Position numbers and translations under genes: made by a program. A DNA stretch of 11,259 nucleotides. Source: Ruminococcus sp. UBA3800 (GTDB lineage Bacteria; Bacillota; Clostridia; Oscillospirales; Ruminococcaceae). Location of the stretch: NCBI GenBank assembly GCA_002368715.1, contig DFEO01000014.1:1-11259 (forward strand), read 5' to 3'. Below, one piece after another: positions 1 through 7,148 of the stretch (position 1 is the stretch's first letter; each line of letters starts with the position of its first letter). Under the pieces are notes generated by a model. It saw only the letters and a program-made list of their open reading frames with translations. It did no database searches and was not told the DNA's origin.

Positions 1-52
1 TGTCTAACAAAAGGGGAGCATTTCAGAGACTGACCCTTGGAGCGGTTATTTT
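1..52 (-). other. Tail after the last gene with a weak hairpin; terminator uncertain
   Basis: Downstream of the DUF975 stop, the minus strand contains AAGGG TCAG TCT CTGA, then a seven-base bulge, then CCCTT and TTGTTAG. This can fold as an imperfect stem with a 3-base loop, but the following tract has few Ts, so it is at best a poor intrinsic terminator. The plus-strand first bases (TGTCTAACAAAAGGGG) also resemble the ends of some IS3-family elements. No gene was found in these bases; the region continues beyond the window. Confidence 0.25.
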
Positions 53-1900
53 TTATTCTTTCTGACCCACTGATGATGAAGATGATGACATCTCATAATC
101 CGTTATGCCGGTGCCCTGATTAGGGTTAAAGCGGGAGTAAACAAAGTCCGAGACGAACAATAACACCAGCACCGCACAAACGGGTGCGGCTATCCTCATC
201 CTGAGCTTTCTCAGGTGGTTGTCGATCATCGGGGCGGCAAAGTATACAAATGCCACTCCGCCTATCCCGAACACCATCAGCCCCTCGGCACAGACACGGC
301 CGTCGATGTTAAGAAAATATCCGCTGTAATCCCACCACTTCTGACCGTTGTGAGTAGTCTCCAGGATGTAGGCTGTAAAATACTCGACTATGCCGCAGAG
401 AACTATTGCCGAGAAGAATTCCAGCACAGGCTTGTAGCGAAGCTTTTTGAGGATGATAAGTATCATGACTCCGCCGGAGCCGTAGATAGGCAGCCACGGG
501 CCGTGCATAACGCCACGGTTGACAAGTTTTCCTATCTCGATATACTTATACACCACTTCCCAGGCCCAGCCTATGAAGCTTCCGATGAAGAACATAAGAA
601 CCAGAGAAATGAGGGAGTAGCTTCTTGTATAGTATATCTCACTCAGTCTGTCACGCTTGGGCGCAGGGGGCTCGGGCGCCAGCCTTTCGGGATAGGCTCT
701 GCCCTCCATCTCATCAAGGCTCTGCCTTACCTTTATCTTGTCTATCTCGTTGCGGTCGATAGCTTCCGTCTTTTCGGAATAGGCCAGAACTATACCGAAC
801 ACATTTGCAAGCACCGCCCTGAAGCCGGTGAAATGGTCGGTGAAGGCTTCGGTCTGTGCTCTGAGAGCTTCAACATCGCCGTATTCTCTTGCCAGAGCAT
901 CGTGAGATGCCTTTTCAAAAAGATAGCGGTCTATAAACACTCCGCTTCTTCTTTCGCCTGCCAGCGCCTCATTTCTGAGACAAGCATAAAGCTCGGCATA
1001 ACAGGCCTCGGTGTAAGGGCTGACCCAGAAAACATCCAGGATGCCTAAGGTAACAAGACCAAGGAGCTTCCATCCTATCAGTGTAAGATCGAGCTTGAAG
1101 CACTCCCATTTGTGGCCTTTCATCAGACGGCGTGAAATGGTTATCGCTTCATTCGGTCTGAGGCTTGGGTCCTCGGCGGTAATAAACGGCACCATAGCAT
1201 AGGAATAGCTCTTTATTATTCCGCCTATTACAGTCAGTGACCAGAGCGAAAGATAGATATCCTTTACCAGGAGGATAACAGCTGCCTTGTTCCACTTTCT
1301 CGTCCTCAGCAGAGTGAAAAAGCTTTTGACCGGTATCTTCTCATATGTGCGTGCCTCCAGGAAGATGCGGCTCATCACCGCATGGAGCACATTGAAAACA
1401 AAATATGTCAAAAACAGCTTTACCAGCATACTTGCGATCGTAAAGATGATCGTCGCCGCCCTGCCCGAGCCCGTAAGGGTCTTTATGCCGCTGTAAAACG
1501 TGGAAGCATAGGCTCCTGTGGACAGGGAGTTTGCTATCTTTGCAAACTCGCCCTCGGCATAGCTGACCTCAACATTGCCGACCTTGAAGCTCCTGCTCTT
1601 GTTATCCTTATAATCCTGCTTCGACTTTTCGACCCTGTCCTTGACCTGCTGATCGACCTTGCCTATCCTGATGTTTCCCGACAGCAGCTCTTCCAGCAGG
1701 CTGACCGTATCGGAGGGTGACACGGATGTGCTGATCTCGGTGTCGGTGACATGAACGTCGCTGGCTATCCCGAGAAAAGTAAGGGAACTCTCATATTTTA
1801 TACCCACAAAGGCCACCATAAGGCACATAAACACAAGAACGGTGTAATGTGTTTTCACACTTTGCCTTGCAGCCTTTTTGGCTTTTTTTCTGTCAAACAC
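53..1900 (-). CDS. DUF975 - CmpB-like (putative ABC-transporter type IV) fusion membrane protein
   Basis: 615 residues from a GTG start, with multiple membrane segments. The N-terminal half (about 1-310) fits DUF975: a basic start with KKAARQSVKTHYTVLVFMCL (8-27), a large insertion outside the first membrane segment (about 46-145), and the signature SRRLMKGHKWECFKLDLTLI (256-275) with a following SPYTEACYAELY (294-305). Residues 315-425 form a cytoplasmic, charged linker ending in a proline-rich stretch (APEPPAPK, 408-415). The C-terminal half (about 428-600) fits the CmpB-type family: IGSFIGWAWEVVY (439-451), NRGVMHGPWLPIYGSGG (461-477), CGIVEYFTAYILE (502-514), WWDYSGYFLNIDGRVCAEG (522-540). 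It ends in six serines and VGQKE. Function is not known for either family; the 'ABC-transporter' label of CmpB rests on weak annotation, and no ATPase is present here. It follows the amidase by 35 bases. Confidence 0.85.
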   Translation of the reverse strand: MFDRKKAKKAARQSVKTHYTVLVFMCLMVAFVGIKYESSLTFLGIASDVHVTDTEISTSVSPSDTVSLLEELLSGNIRIGKVDQQVKDRVEKSKQDYKDNKSRSFKVGNVEVSYAEGEFAKIANSLSTGAYASTFYSGIKTLTGSGRAATIIFTIASMLVKLFLTYFVFNVLHAVMSRIFLEARTYEKIPVKSFFTLLRTRKWNKAAVILLVKDIYLSLWSLTVIGGIIKSYSYAMVPFITAEDPSLRPNEAITISRRLMKGHKWECFKLDLTLIGWKLLGLVTLGILDVFWVSPYTEACYAELYACLRNEALAGERRSGVFIDRYLFEKASHDALAREYGDVEALRAQTEAFTDHFTGFRAVLANVFGIVLAYSEKTEAIDRNEIDKIKVRQSLDEMEGRAYPERLAPEPPAPKRDRLSEIYYTRSYSLISLVLMFFIGSFIGWAWEVVYKYIEIGKLVNRGVMHGPWLPIYGSGGVMILIILKKLRYKPVLEFFSAIVLCGIVEYFTAYILETTHNGQKWWDYSGYFLNIDGRVCAEGLMVFGIGGVAFVYFAAPMIDNHLRKLRMRIAAPVCAVLVLLFVSDFVYSRFNPNQGTGITDYEMSSSSSSVGQKE

Positions 1901-1908
1901 AAGCGTTT

Positions 1909-1916
1909 CTTCCTTT
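1909..1916 (-). promoter_or_regulatory. Ribosome binding site for the GTG start of the DUF975 gene
   Basis: The minus strand reads AAAGGAAG, ending eight bases before the GTG at 1898-1900; a second GGAG core lies just upstream. It supports the GTG start that gives the basic N-terminus usual for DUF975 proteins. Confidence 0.6.
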
Positions 1917-1935
1917 CTCCGTCTGCACAGCCGTC

Positions 1936-3021
1936 TTAATAATAGAGCGTATCCTCCGTGTAATAATCTGCGTCCTGTGACGGGTCATAGGCCTCGTTCT
2001 CCTGAGTGTTGTATACCTCGCCGTCGGTCTGTTCGCCGTATCCGTTGTTCTCATCGCCCTGCTGCTCGTCAGCCTGTGAGCTGTCCTCGGAGCCGCCGTT
2101 TATCTCCTTTTCCTTTGAGATCAGCTGCTCGGGATCCGTCCTCTTTCCGCTGCTGTCCAGAAGGCCAGTCTCCTTTGCGGTCTTGACGATCGCCCGGGCT
2201 GCTGCGGCTGCATATTCGTCGATGTGTTCATCAAAAAGCTCGTTGTCAAGGTCACTGGAGAGAAATCCCAGCTCGACGATACAGCTTGGCATAACGGTAT
2301 CGGCATTGACATAATAATTCACGCTGCTGTTTCCGACATAGCCGAACTGAACGCCCCTGTCCTCGCTTATGCCCACCTCACGGAGAGCCGAGAGGATGTT
2401 ACCGGCAAGCATCACGTCATATTCGGGCTTTGCATTGTTGACCCAGACCTCAACGCCCTGATAATCCCTGTCGGAGCTGCTCCTGTGGATGGACACGAAC
2501 ATATCCGCCTTTGCGTCATTCGCAGCAGCGCACCGTTCGGAGTGTTCAAGAGCCGTGTCGTCCTCTCTTGTCATAACGACGGTGACACCGATCTTTTCAA
2601 GCTCCGCCTTTATCTTCAATGCGGCTTCGAGCGTGTCCGCTTTTTCCTGACGAAGGCCTGTCATATCTGTGGTGCCAGCATCATATCCGCCGTGTCCGGC
2701 ATCTATACAGACTGTCAGTGCGCCGTCGGCTATCTTGTCCGCAGCAGCGCTCTCCTGCTTTTTTGTCTTCGAGCTTTTTGCGCTGTCACGGTCTTCACTC
2801 TGAGCCTGTGACACCGCAGCAGCTGCTGATGCAGAGGAGCTGTCGCTGCTGCCCGTATTCTTGATTATGGATATGAGCCCCGATACTGCCTTGACTATCA
2901 GATAAATGATAAGCACAAGGATAATAACGGCTATAAATATCCTTCCCCAGTATATTTTATATCTGACTCGCTTTTTATACGGCTTTCTGCCGTAAAGCTG
3001 TTCAAATTCCCTTTCTGTCAT
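1936..3021 (-). CDS. Membrane-anchored N-acetylmuramoyl-L-alanine amidase (amidase_3)
   Basis: 361 residues. A basic cytoplasmic N-terminus (1-27, rich in R/K/Y) leads into one membrane segment (about 28-50), a Ser/Ala/Lys linker (58-98) and the amidase_3 domain (about 101-285). Zinc ligands are H110 (CIDAGHGGYDAGT), E126 (GLRQEKAD) and H179 (VSIHRSSS), with the catalytic glutamate E250 in CIVELGFLSS. The enzyme cuts the bond between N-acetylmuramic acid and L-alanine of peptidoglycan, outside the membrane; likely roles are cell separation or wall turnover, with CwlD-type spore function possible. After the domain comes an acidic tail (about 300-361) rich in D, E, N, Q and Y, without recognised wall-binding repeats. 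The ATG is preceded by TTAGGAGA with an 11-base spacer, slightly long. pyrB ends 44 bases upstream and the next gene starts 35 bases downstream. Confidence 0.9.
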   Translation of the reverse strand: MTEREFEQLYGRKPYKKRVRYKIYWGRIFIAVIILVLIIYLIVKAVSGLISIIKNTGSSDSSSASAAAAVSQAQSEDRDSAKSSKTKKQESAAADKIADGALTVCIDAGHGGYDAGTTDMTGLRQEKADTLEAALKIKAELEKIGVTVVMTREDDTALEHSERCAAANDAKADMFVSIHRSSSDRDYQGVEVWVNNAKPEYDVMLAGNILSALREVGISEDRGVQFGYVGNSSVNYYVNADTVMPSCIVELGFLSSDLDNELFDEHIDEYAAAAARAIVKTAKETGLLDSSGKRTDPEQLISKEKEINGGSEDSSQADEQQGDENNGYGEQTDGEVYNTQENEAYDPSQDADYYTEDTLYY

Positions 3022-3032
3022 CGCTAAGTGTT

Positions 3033-3040
3033 TCTCCTAA
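3033..3040 (-). promoter_or_regulatory. Ribosome binding site of the amidase gene, long spacer
   Basis: The minus strand reads TTAGGAGA, ending 11 bases before the ATG at 3019-3021. The spacer is longer than the 6-9 bases seen for the other genes here, which may lower expression. No in-frame start lies closer. Confidence 0.55.
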
Positions 3041-3065
3041 GATACATTTTTTCTCCGCTGTACAC

Positions 3066-4142
3066 TCACTCAACAAGAGTCCTCTCATCGCAGTATTCGC
3101 ACACAAGCGTCGTTCCTGATCCTGTAAAATAGTGCGGCAGGTATAGTTCCTTGTGGGTTATGCAGGCAGGATTTGAGCATACTGCGTGCCTGTGGGCTCT
3201 TCCCTTTACAAGGTCTATCTTTGTCCTGCCCTCAAGAACAGTGAGGATGAGCGCCATTCTTACATACATACCGTATTCGGCCTGCTTGAAATAGAGCGCC
3301 CTTTTGTCGTCATCCACAGCTATCTCGATCTCATCGACTCTCGGCAGCGGATGCAGAACTATCAGATCATCCTTTGCTATTGACATCTTCTTTTTATCCA
3401 GCACATAACAGCCCTTCTGCTGCTCATACTCCTCACGGGAAGCAAAGCGCTCCTGCTGGATCCTTGTCATATACAGCACATCCAGCTTTCCTATCGCCTT
3501 TTCAAGATCCGAGCATTCCTCATATTCAAGGCCGCTGGCAGACAGCACATCCTTGATATAAACAGGCAGGGCAAGCTCCTTTGTCGAGATCAGCACGAAT
3601 TTATTTGCCTTGAAGCAGGACATCGCCTTTATGAGAGAATGGACCGTTCTTCCGTTTTTAAGGTCGCCGCAGAAGCCTATGGTAAGACCCGACAGCGTAC
3701 CCTTTTCTTCCTTCAGAGTCAGAAGGTCGGTAAGGGTCTGTGTGGGGTGCAGGTGTCCGCCGTCGCCTGCATTTATAACAGGACAGTCAGCGGTGAGCGC
3801 TGCCGCCTTGACAGAGCCTGCAGTCGGGTGGCGCATAACGAGAATGTCGGCATATCCCGAAACGATCTTTGTGGTATCCTTGATGTTCTCGCCCTTTGCA
3901 ACGGAAGATGTGGCGGGGTTGTCAAAGCCTATGAGCGAACCGCCAAGGCGAAGCATTGCCGTCTGGAACGACATCTGCGTTCTTGTCGAGGGCTCGTAGA
4001 AAAGTGTGCCCATTATCTTTCCGTCACAGGCGTGGGCATAGGCTGCCGGGTCAGCTATGATCTTGTGACCAAGCTCCAGGAGCTCCTCCCACCACTCTAC
4101 GGGATAATCGTTAAGGTCGATAAGATCGGATTTCTTATTCAT
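3066..4142 (-). CDS. pyrB: Aspartate carbamoyltransferase with C-terminal PyrI-like zinc ribbon
   Basis: 358 residues. It joins carbamoyl phosphate and aspartate to form N-carbamoyl-aspartate, the first committed step of pyrimidine synthesis. Catalytic motifs: FYEPSTRTQMSF (48-59, carbamoyl-phosphate loop), SSVAKGEN (79-86, the 80s loop), GDGGHLHPTQTLTDLL (126-141), MTRIQQERF (225-233) and VLHPLPRVDEI (262-272). PyrB chains normally end near 310. Here about 43 residues follow, including C322, C327, C348 and C351 in CSNPACITHKE...CEYC. This C-x4-C-x20-C-x2-C pattern and sequence closely resemble the zinc domain of the regulatory chain PyrI (C-x4-C-x23-C-x2-C in E. coli), but no nucleotide-binding allosteric domain precedes it, and there is no pyrI in the window. 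Start supported by AAAAGGAG eight bases upstream. No other pyr gene or pyr attenuator is adjacent. Confidence 0.95.
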   Translation of the reverse strand: MNKKSDLIDLNDYPVEWWEELLELGHKIIADPAAYAHACDGKIMGTLFYEPSTRTQMSFQTAMLRLGGSLIGFDNPATSSVAKGENIKDTTKIVSGYADILVMRHPTAGSVKAAALTADCPVINAGDGGHLHPTQTLTDLLTLKEEKGTLSGLTIGFCGDLKNGRTVHSLIKAMSCFKANKFVLISTKELALPVYIKDVLSASGLEYEECSDLEKAIGKLDVLYMTRIQQERFASREEYEQQKGCYVLDKKKMSIAKDDLIVLHPLPRVDEIEIAVDDDKRALYFKQAEYGMYVRMALILTVLEGRTKIDLVKGRAHRHAVCSNPACITHKELYLPHYFTGSGTTLVCEYCDERTLVE

Positions 4143-4173
4143 AAAACTCTCTCCTTTTATACCAGCTTTACGC

Positions 4174-4641
4174 TTACACCAAAGTCATTTTTTCATATAT
4201 ATCCGCAAGAAGCCTTTCATTCGCTTCGGCGTTCTCGGCTCTTGCGGCAGCATAGACGGCATAAAACCGTTTCTTATGCTTTACGACCGTTAGCTCACCG
4301 TCCTGCCTGATGTCCTCATCATCTGCGGTATAGCTGTAAGCCTTGCGAAAGGCTTTTTTGCCGCACAGCCTGCACACGGACTCCTCACCGGGATCATAAT
4401 CTCTGAGCCTTTCCCGAAACGACATCTCGGCACGCCCTGCCACACCCTTTGCATCGGCTATCAAAGCAAGAACTGTCGGCTCTGTCCAGCATACTGCCAG
4501 CGCTATATGCTCGTCTGCCGAATAAAAGCCCGTCTTGTTTTCGGTGTTTGTAAACATCTTTTTAAGCTGTGCTTCTGACATTTGCTCAAAGCTGTCGTCA
4601 AGCTCGAGCTCCAGTTCACCGTTTACAGTAAACGCCTGCAT
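4174..4641 (-). CDS. Small acidic protein of unknown function with CxxC
   Basis: A 155-residue protein I do not recognise. It lacks a signal peptide or membrane segment and is probably cytoplasmic. Residues 1-35 are acidic (ELELELDDSFEQMSE, 9-23). A beta-rich middle includes KTGFYSADEHIALAVCW (36-52). A CRLCGK motif at 90-95 holds a single CxxC pair that could bind metal or be redox-active, with two further cysteines needed from a partner for a full zinc site. The end, KKRFYAVYAAARAENAEANE (123-142) followed by a helix, resembles in pattern the last strand and helix of PsbP/DcrB-like small proteins, but this is only a shape impression. The ATG has AGGAGG seven bases upstream. It lies 11 bases after the DHHW-like gene and 31 before pyrB, so it is probably co-expressed with the MBOAT pair. 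Confidence 0.75.
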   Translation of the reverse strand: MQAFTVNGELELELDDSFEQMSEAQLKKMFTNTENKTGFYSADEHIALAVCWTEPTVLALIADAKGVAGRAEMSFRERLRDYDPGEESVCRLCGKKAFRKAYSYTADDEDIRQDGELTVVKHKKRFYAVYAAARAENAEANERLLADIYEKMTLV

Positions 4642-4652
4642 CTTGCAGCCTC

Positions 4653-5753
4653 CTATCTGAGAATGTCAAAAGAATCTGTCCTTGAAAACTGGACACAGTC
4701 ATAAAGCAGAAGTATCCTGTCATAATCATCAAACCCGACAGCATCCGAAAGAGTCTTGCCCTCGGCCTTTAGCCTGTCAGGGTCGATGACCGTTATGTGC
4801 TTATAATGCGGCAGCAAAAACGGTATCATCGTGTTTGCATAGGAGCCCTTTATAAGCAGAAGGTCCTTGTCGGACTGGGCACCTGTATCTATCTCGGCAC
4901 GGGTAAAGCTGTCGCCCTTCAGGAAGATATCTTTTTTCTCGTCGGTCTTCAGTGCAGACTTGAAATATACCGAGCTTGCTTCAAGCTTTGTTGCGCCGTC
5001 ATAAAGCGTCACCTTTTCCACTGTGCTGCCAAGCTTTGAGCGGAACAGGTTTATGGCGTCCTGCTCGCAGTCCTTGAAGCACAGCTGCTGATAGAGCTCG
5101 CCGTAATAGGAATCATCGGCATATTCAAGGTCGTAGTTTGAAAGGTCGAAGGGTGAAGCGCCCAGCTGTCTTATCAGGTCCTCATAGGCATAATAGGCGC
5201 CCAGCGAGGTCCAGCAGTCCGAGGTGCGGTAATAGATGTATTCTGCCTTTGCAGAATAGAGCGGATAGAAAACATCTATCGCTCCCACACCCTTTCCCAG
5301 CTTGTAATAAAGCGAGTTTATTATCTCCAGCTGGTCGGTGTTGTCGATAAAATCAGGCAGCCCCGACTGATAGACACCTGCGGCCGTGGGTACGAGTATG
5401 AGCGAGATAGGCGCATCGGCACGCTTGGCAAAATTGTTTATCAGCCCGATGTTTGAAAATGCCCTGCCCTTGTCATATTCGGGATACACCCTCAGCAGGC
5501 GCTGGTCATCACTGTATATGCCGTTTATCTCGGAGCCTGTCGTGGCTCTTGTTATCATCGTGTGCAGAGAGCGCCAGTTCGTGGCCATAGGAAAATAACC
5601 CTGCGTAAGTTCAGTGGCTGTCTGTCTGGCGTCGGTATCAGACGAAAACAGTTTTTTCAGATCTCCCCTGGAGCGAAACACTGTGAAACCGCCCAGCATT
5701 ATGACTATTATAAAAAAGCCTGCTATGCTTATGATATTAAGTGTTTTTTTCAT
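4653..5753 (-). CDS. DHHW-family (AlgX/AlgJ-like) membrane-anchored protein with altered DHHW motif
   Basis: A 366-residue protein with one N-terminal signal anchor (about residues 7-25) and an extracytoplasmic domain. Landmarks fit the DHHW family, distant SGNH-like relatives of AlgJ/AlgX found beside MBOAT genes: ISLILVPTAAGVYQSGLP (116-132), an IDVFYPL segment (159-165), YYRTSDCWTSLGAYYAYEDL (174-193) and a C-terminal KGSYANTMIPFLLPHYKHI (302-320) followed by VIDPDRL. In the family the first of the last two motifs normally reads TDHHWT and the second KDSYAN. Here DHHW is SDCW (178-181) and D303 is replaced by G, while the putative nucleophile serine S304 is kept. The Asp-His dyad of DxH is therefore missing. 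It starts 15 bases after the MBOAT stop with AGGAGG seven to eight bases before ATG. A role assisting polysaccharide acylation is the family expectation; activity is doubtful. Confidence 0.82.
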   Translation of the reverse strand: MKKTLNIISIAGFFIIVIMLGGFTVFRSRGDLKKLFSSDTDARQTATELTQGYFPMATNWRSLHTMITRATTGSEINGIYSDDQRLLRVYPEYDKGRAFSNIGLINNFAKRADAPISLILVPTAAGVYQSGLPDFIDNTDQLEIINSLYYKLGKGVGAIDVFYPLYSAKAEYIYYRTSDCWTSLGAYYAYEDLIRQLGASPFDLSNYDLEYADDSYYGELYQQLCFKDCEQDAINLFRSKLGSTVEKVTLYDGATKLEASSVYFKSALKTDEKKDIFLKGDSFTRAEIDTGAQSDKDLLLIKGSYANTMIPFLLPHYKHITVIDPDRLKAEGKTLSDAVGFDDYDRILLLYDCVQFSRTDSFDILR

Positions 5754-5768
5754 ATCAGCGCCCTCCTC

Positions 5769-7148
5769 TCAGAACATAAAGCCCTGTGTGGGCGAAACGG
5801 CAAGGAAAGCTGTTGCCACCAGCAAAAGCACTGTCTGGCATATAGGCTGGACTATCCTTACGATATTGGGATTCAGCTGGTTGAGAGCGGTCTTTACGAA
5901 CCTTGCAAGGCCGAAGCCAAAAATGACAAGGATAATGAACAATATGAAATAGTTCTTGACCACATAAACGATGTAGACATCTCCCGGCAGACCCGAAAAG
6001 CTGAACATCCTGCTTATAAATCCCAGAGCATCGCCCGGTGATGAAAAGATGAGCAGCGGCACAGAGCCGAGAAAGATCATATTCATAAATATCGCACGGA
6101 CAACGTGATTTATCTTTGCCAGGAGCTTTCTTGTTATGAACTCGAGCGTTATCACCAGCAGGAAAAACAGTCCCCACATAAAATACCTTCCACATAGCCC
6201 CAGCCACAAAAGCCCCGCTGTGATGGCCGCAAGCATAGCCGGCAGACATATGCTGTCGTCGTTTTTCTTCGGGCAGAGCGGACGGTAGATATAGTCACGG
6301 CACCATTCAAAAAGGGTGATGCAGTAGCGTCTGATAAGCTCATTGAAGCCGCCGCAGGCAAAGGGCGCATTGAAATTATCAGGCATAGAGAAGCCTGCCA
6401 TCAGTCCCAGGCCCTTTGCGATGTCGCAGTAGGCCTTGAGGTCAAAATAGAGCGACCCTGCGAAAGCAGCAGCCCCTATCCAGCAGGATGCAAATGAAAG
6501 GTTCTCTGTCTTTTCGCCCGAGATGCGCTGCCAGAGGTCGAGCAGTGCCGCCGCCACCACAAGCTTTTCGGCAAAGCCGTAGACCAGCGTGCGTATGCCC
6601 TCGGCAAGCTTGTCATAAGCTATCACAGGATGCGAAAGCTCCTCTCTTATCCTGTCGTATCTTATAACGGGACCGCAGATAAAGCTTGGGAAAAAGGCGA
6701 TATAGCAGGCTGTTTTTATAAAGCTCGGCTCTCTTTCATATTTGGCGCAGAAGATGTCTGCGCTGTAAGAAATGCTGTGCAGAGCACATATCCCCGAGCC
6801 TGCCGTGACGATCCCCGCAAACGGCAGCGAGTGTCCGGAAAGGATGCCGAAAAGGTCGGCGCCGTAAAAGCGTGAATAAGCAAACACGACAACGCTTGCG
6901 GCATTGAGAGCAGCTGTTATCCCGAGCATGACCGCCGCTGCTTTTTTCGAGCATTTATCGCTTACAAGGGCGCTGGTCCAGCCTGTGATAACGCTGACGG
7001 CTATCGGCAGCAGTCCCCACAGAGAGTTCCAGCACGCAACAAGGACACCTGCTGTCAAAAAGACGACAGGTCTATATTTCTGACCTGCCAGCGCATAAAC
7101 AGCGATGAACACAGGCAGGAAAAAATACAGAAATCCGATACTAACCAA
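5769..7148 (-). CDS. AlgI-type MBOAT membrane acyltransferase homologue lacking the conserved histidines
   Basis: About 459 residues from a proposed TTG start, with around ten membrane segments. AlgI/PatA-type landmarks: an N-terminus MVSIGFLYFFLPVF, SISYSADIF at 125-133 (usual SYTIDVY), ICGPVIRYDRI at 157-167 (usual PGPIxRY), YFDLKAYCDIAKGLGLMAGF at 234-253, DNFNAPF at 257-263, WCRDYIYRPL at 282-291 and a terminal QGFMF. Such proteins move acyl groups across the membrane for O-acylation of polysaccharides. However, the invariant RRWHxS reads RRYCIT (C276) and the WHG motif reads WLG (L316), so both histidines expected in the active site are absent. The stop is 15 bases before the DHHW-like gene, its usual type of partner. 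Start choice: TTG overlaps the rnmV stop and gives the family N-terminus; ATG at 7194-7196 is the alternative. Family is sure, catalysis doubtful. Confidence 0.85.
   Translation of the reverse strand: MVSIGFLYFFLPVFIAVYALAGQKYRPVVFLTAGVLVACWNSLWGLLPIAVSVITGWTSALVSDKCSKKAAAVMLGITAALNAASVVVFAYSRFYGADLFGILSGHSLPFAGIVTAGSGICALHSISYSADIFCAKYEREPSFIKTACYIAFFPSFICGPVIRYDRIREELSHPVIAYDKLAEGIRTLVYGFAEKLVVAAALLDLWQRISGEKTENLSFASCWIGAAAFAGSLYFDLKAYCDIAKGLGLMAGFSMPDNFNAPFACGGFNELIRRYCITLFEWCRDYIYRPLCPKKNDDSICLPAMLAAITAGLLWLGLCGRYFMWGLFFLLVITLEFITRKLLAKINHVVRAIFMNMIFLGSVPLLIFSSPGDALGFISRMFSFSGLPGDVYIVYVVKNYFILFIILVIFGFGLARFVKTALNQLNPNIVRIVQPICQTVLLLVATAFLAVSPTQGFMF

Noticed and set aside
72..88. Simple trinucleotide repeat near the end of the DUF975 gene
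   Set aside because: It encodes six serines (residues 605-610) with an interrupting TCT codon; too short and imperfect to argue for phase variation.
215..1048. Plus-strand open frame of 277 codons opposite the DUF975 gene
   Set aside because: It lies wholly antisense to a well-supported gene, has no recognisable domain and no good ribosome site; the composition is that of a reverse-frame shadow.
4143..4173. Pyrimidine attenuator or PyrR-binding leader ahead of pyrB
   Set aside because: Only 31 bases separate pyrB from the previous gene and they contain just the ribosome site; there is no room for an anti-terminator/terminator pair.
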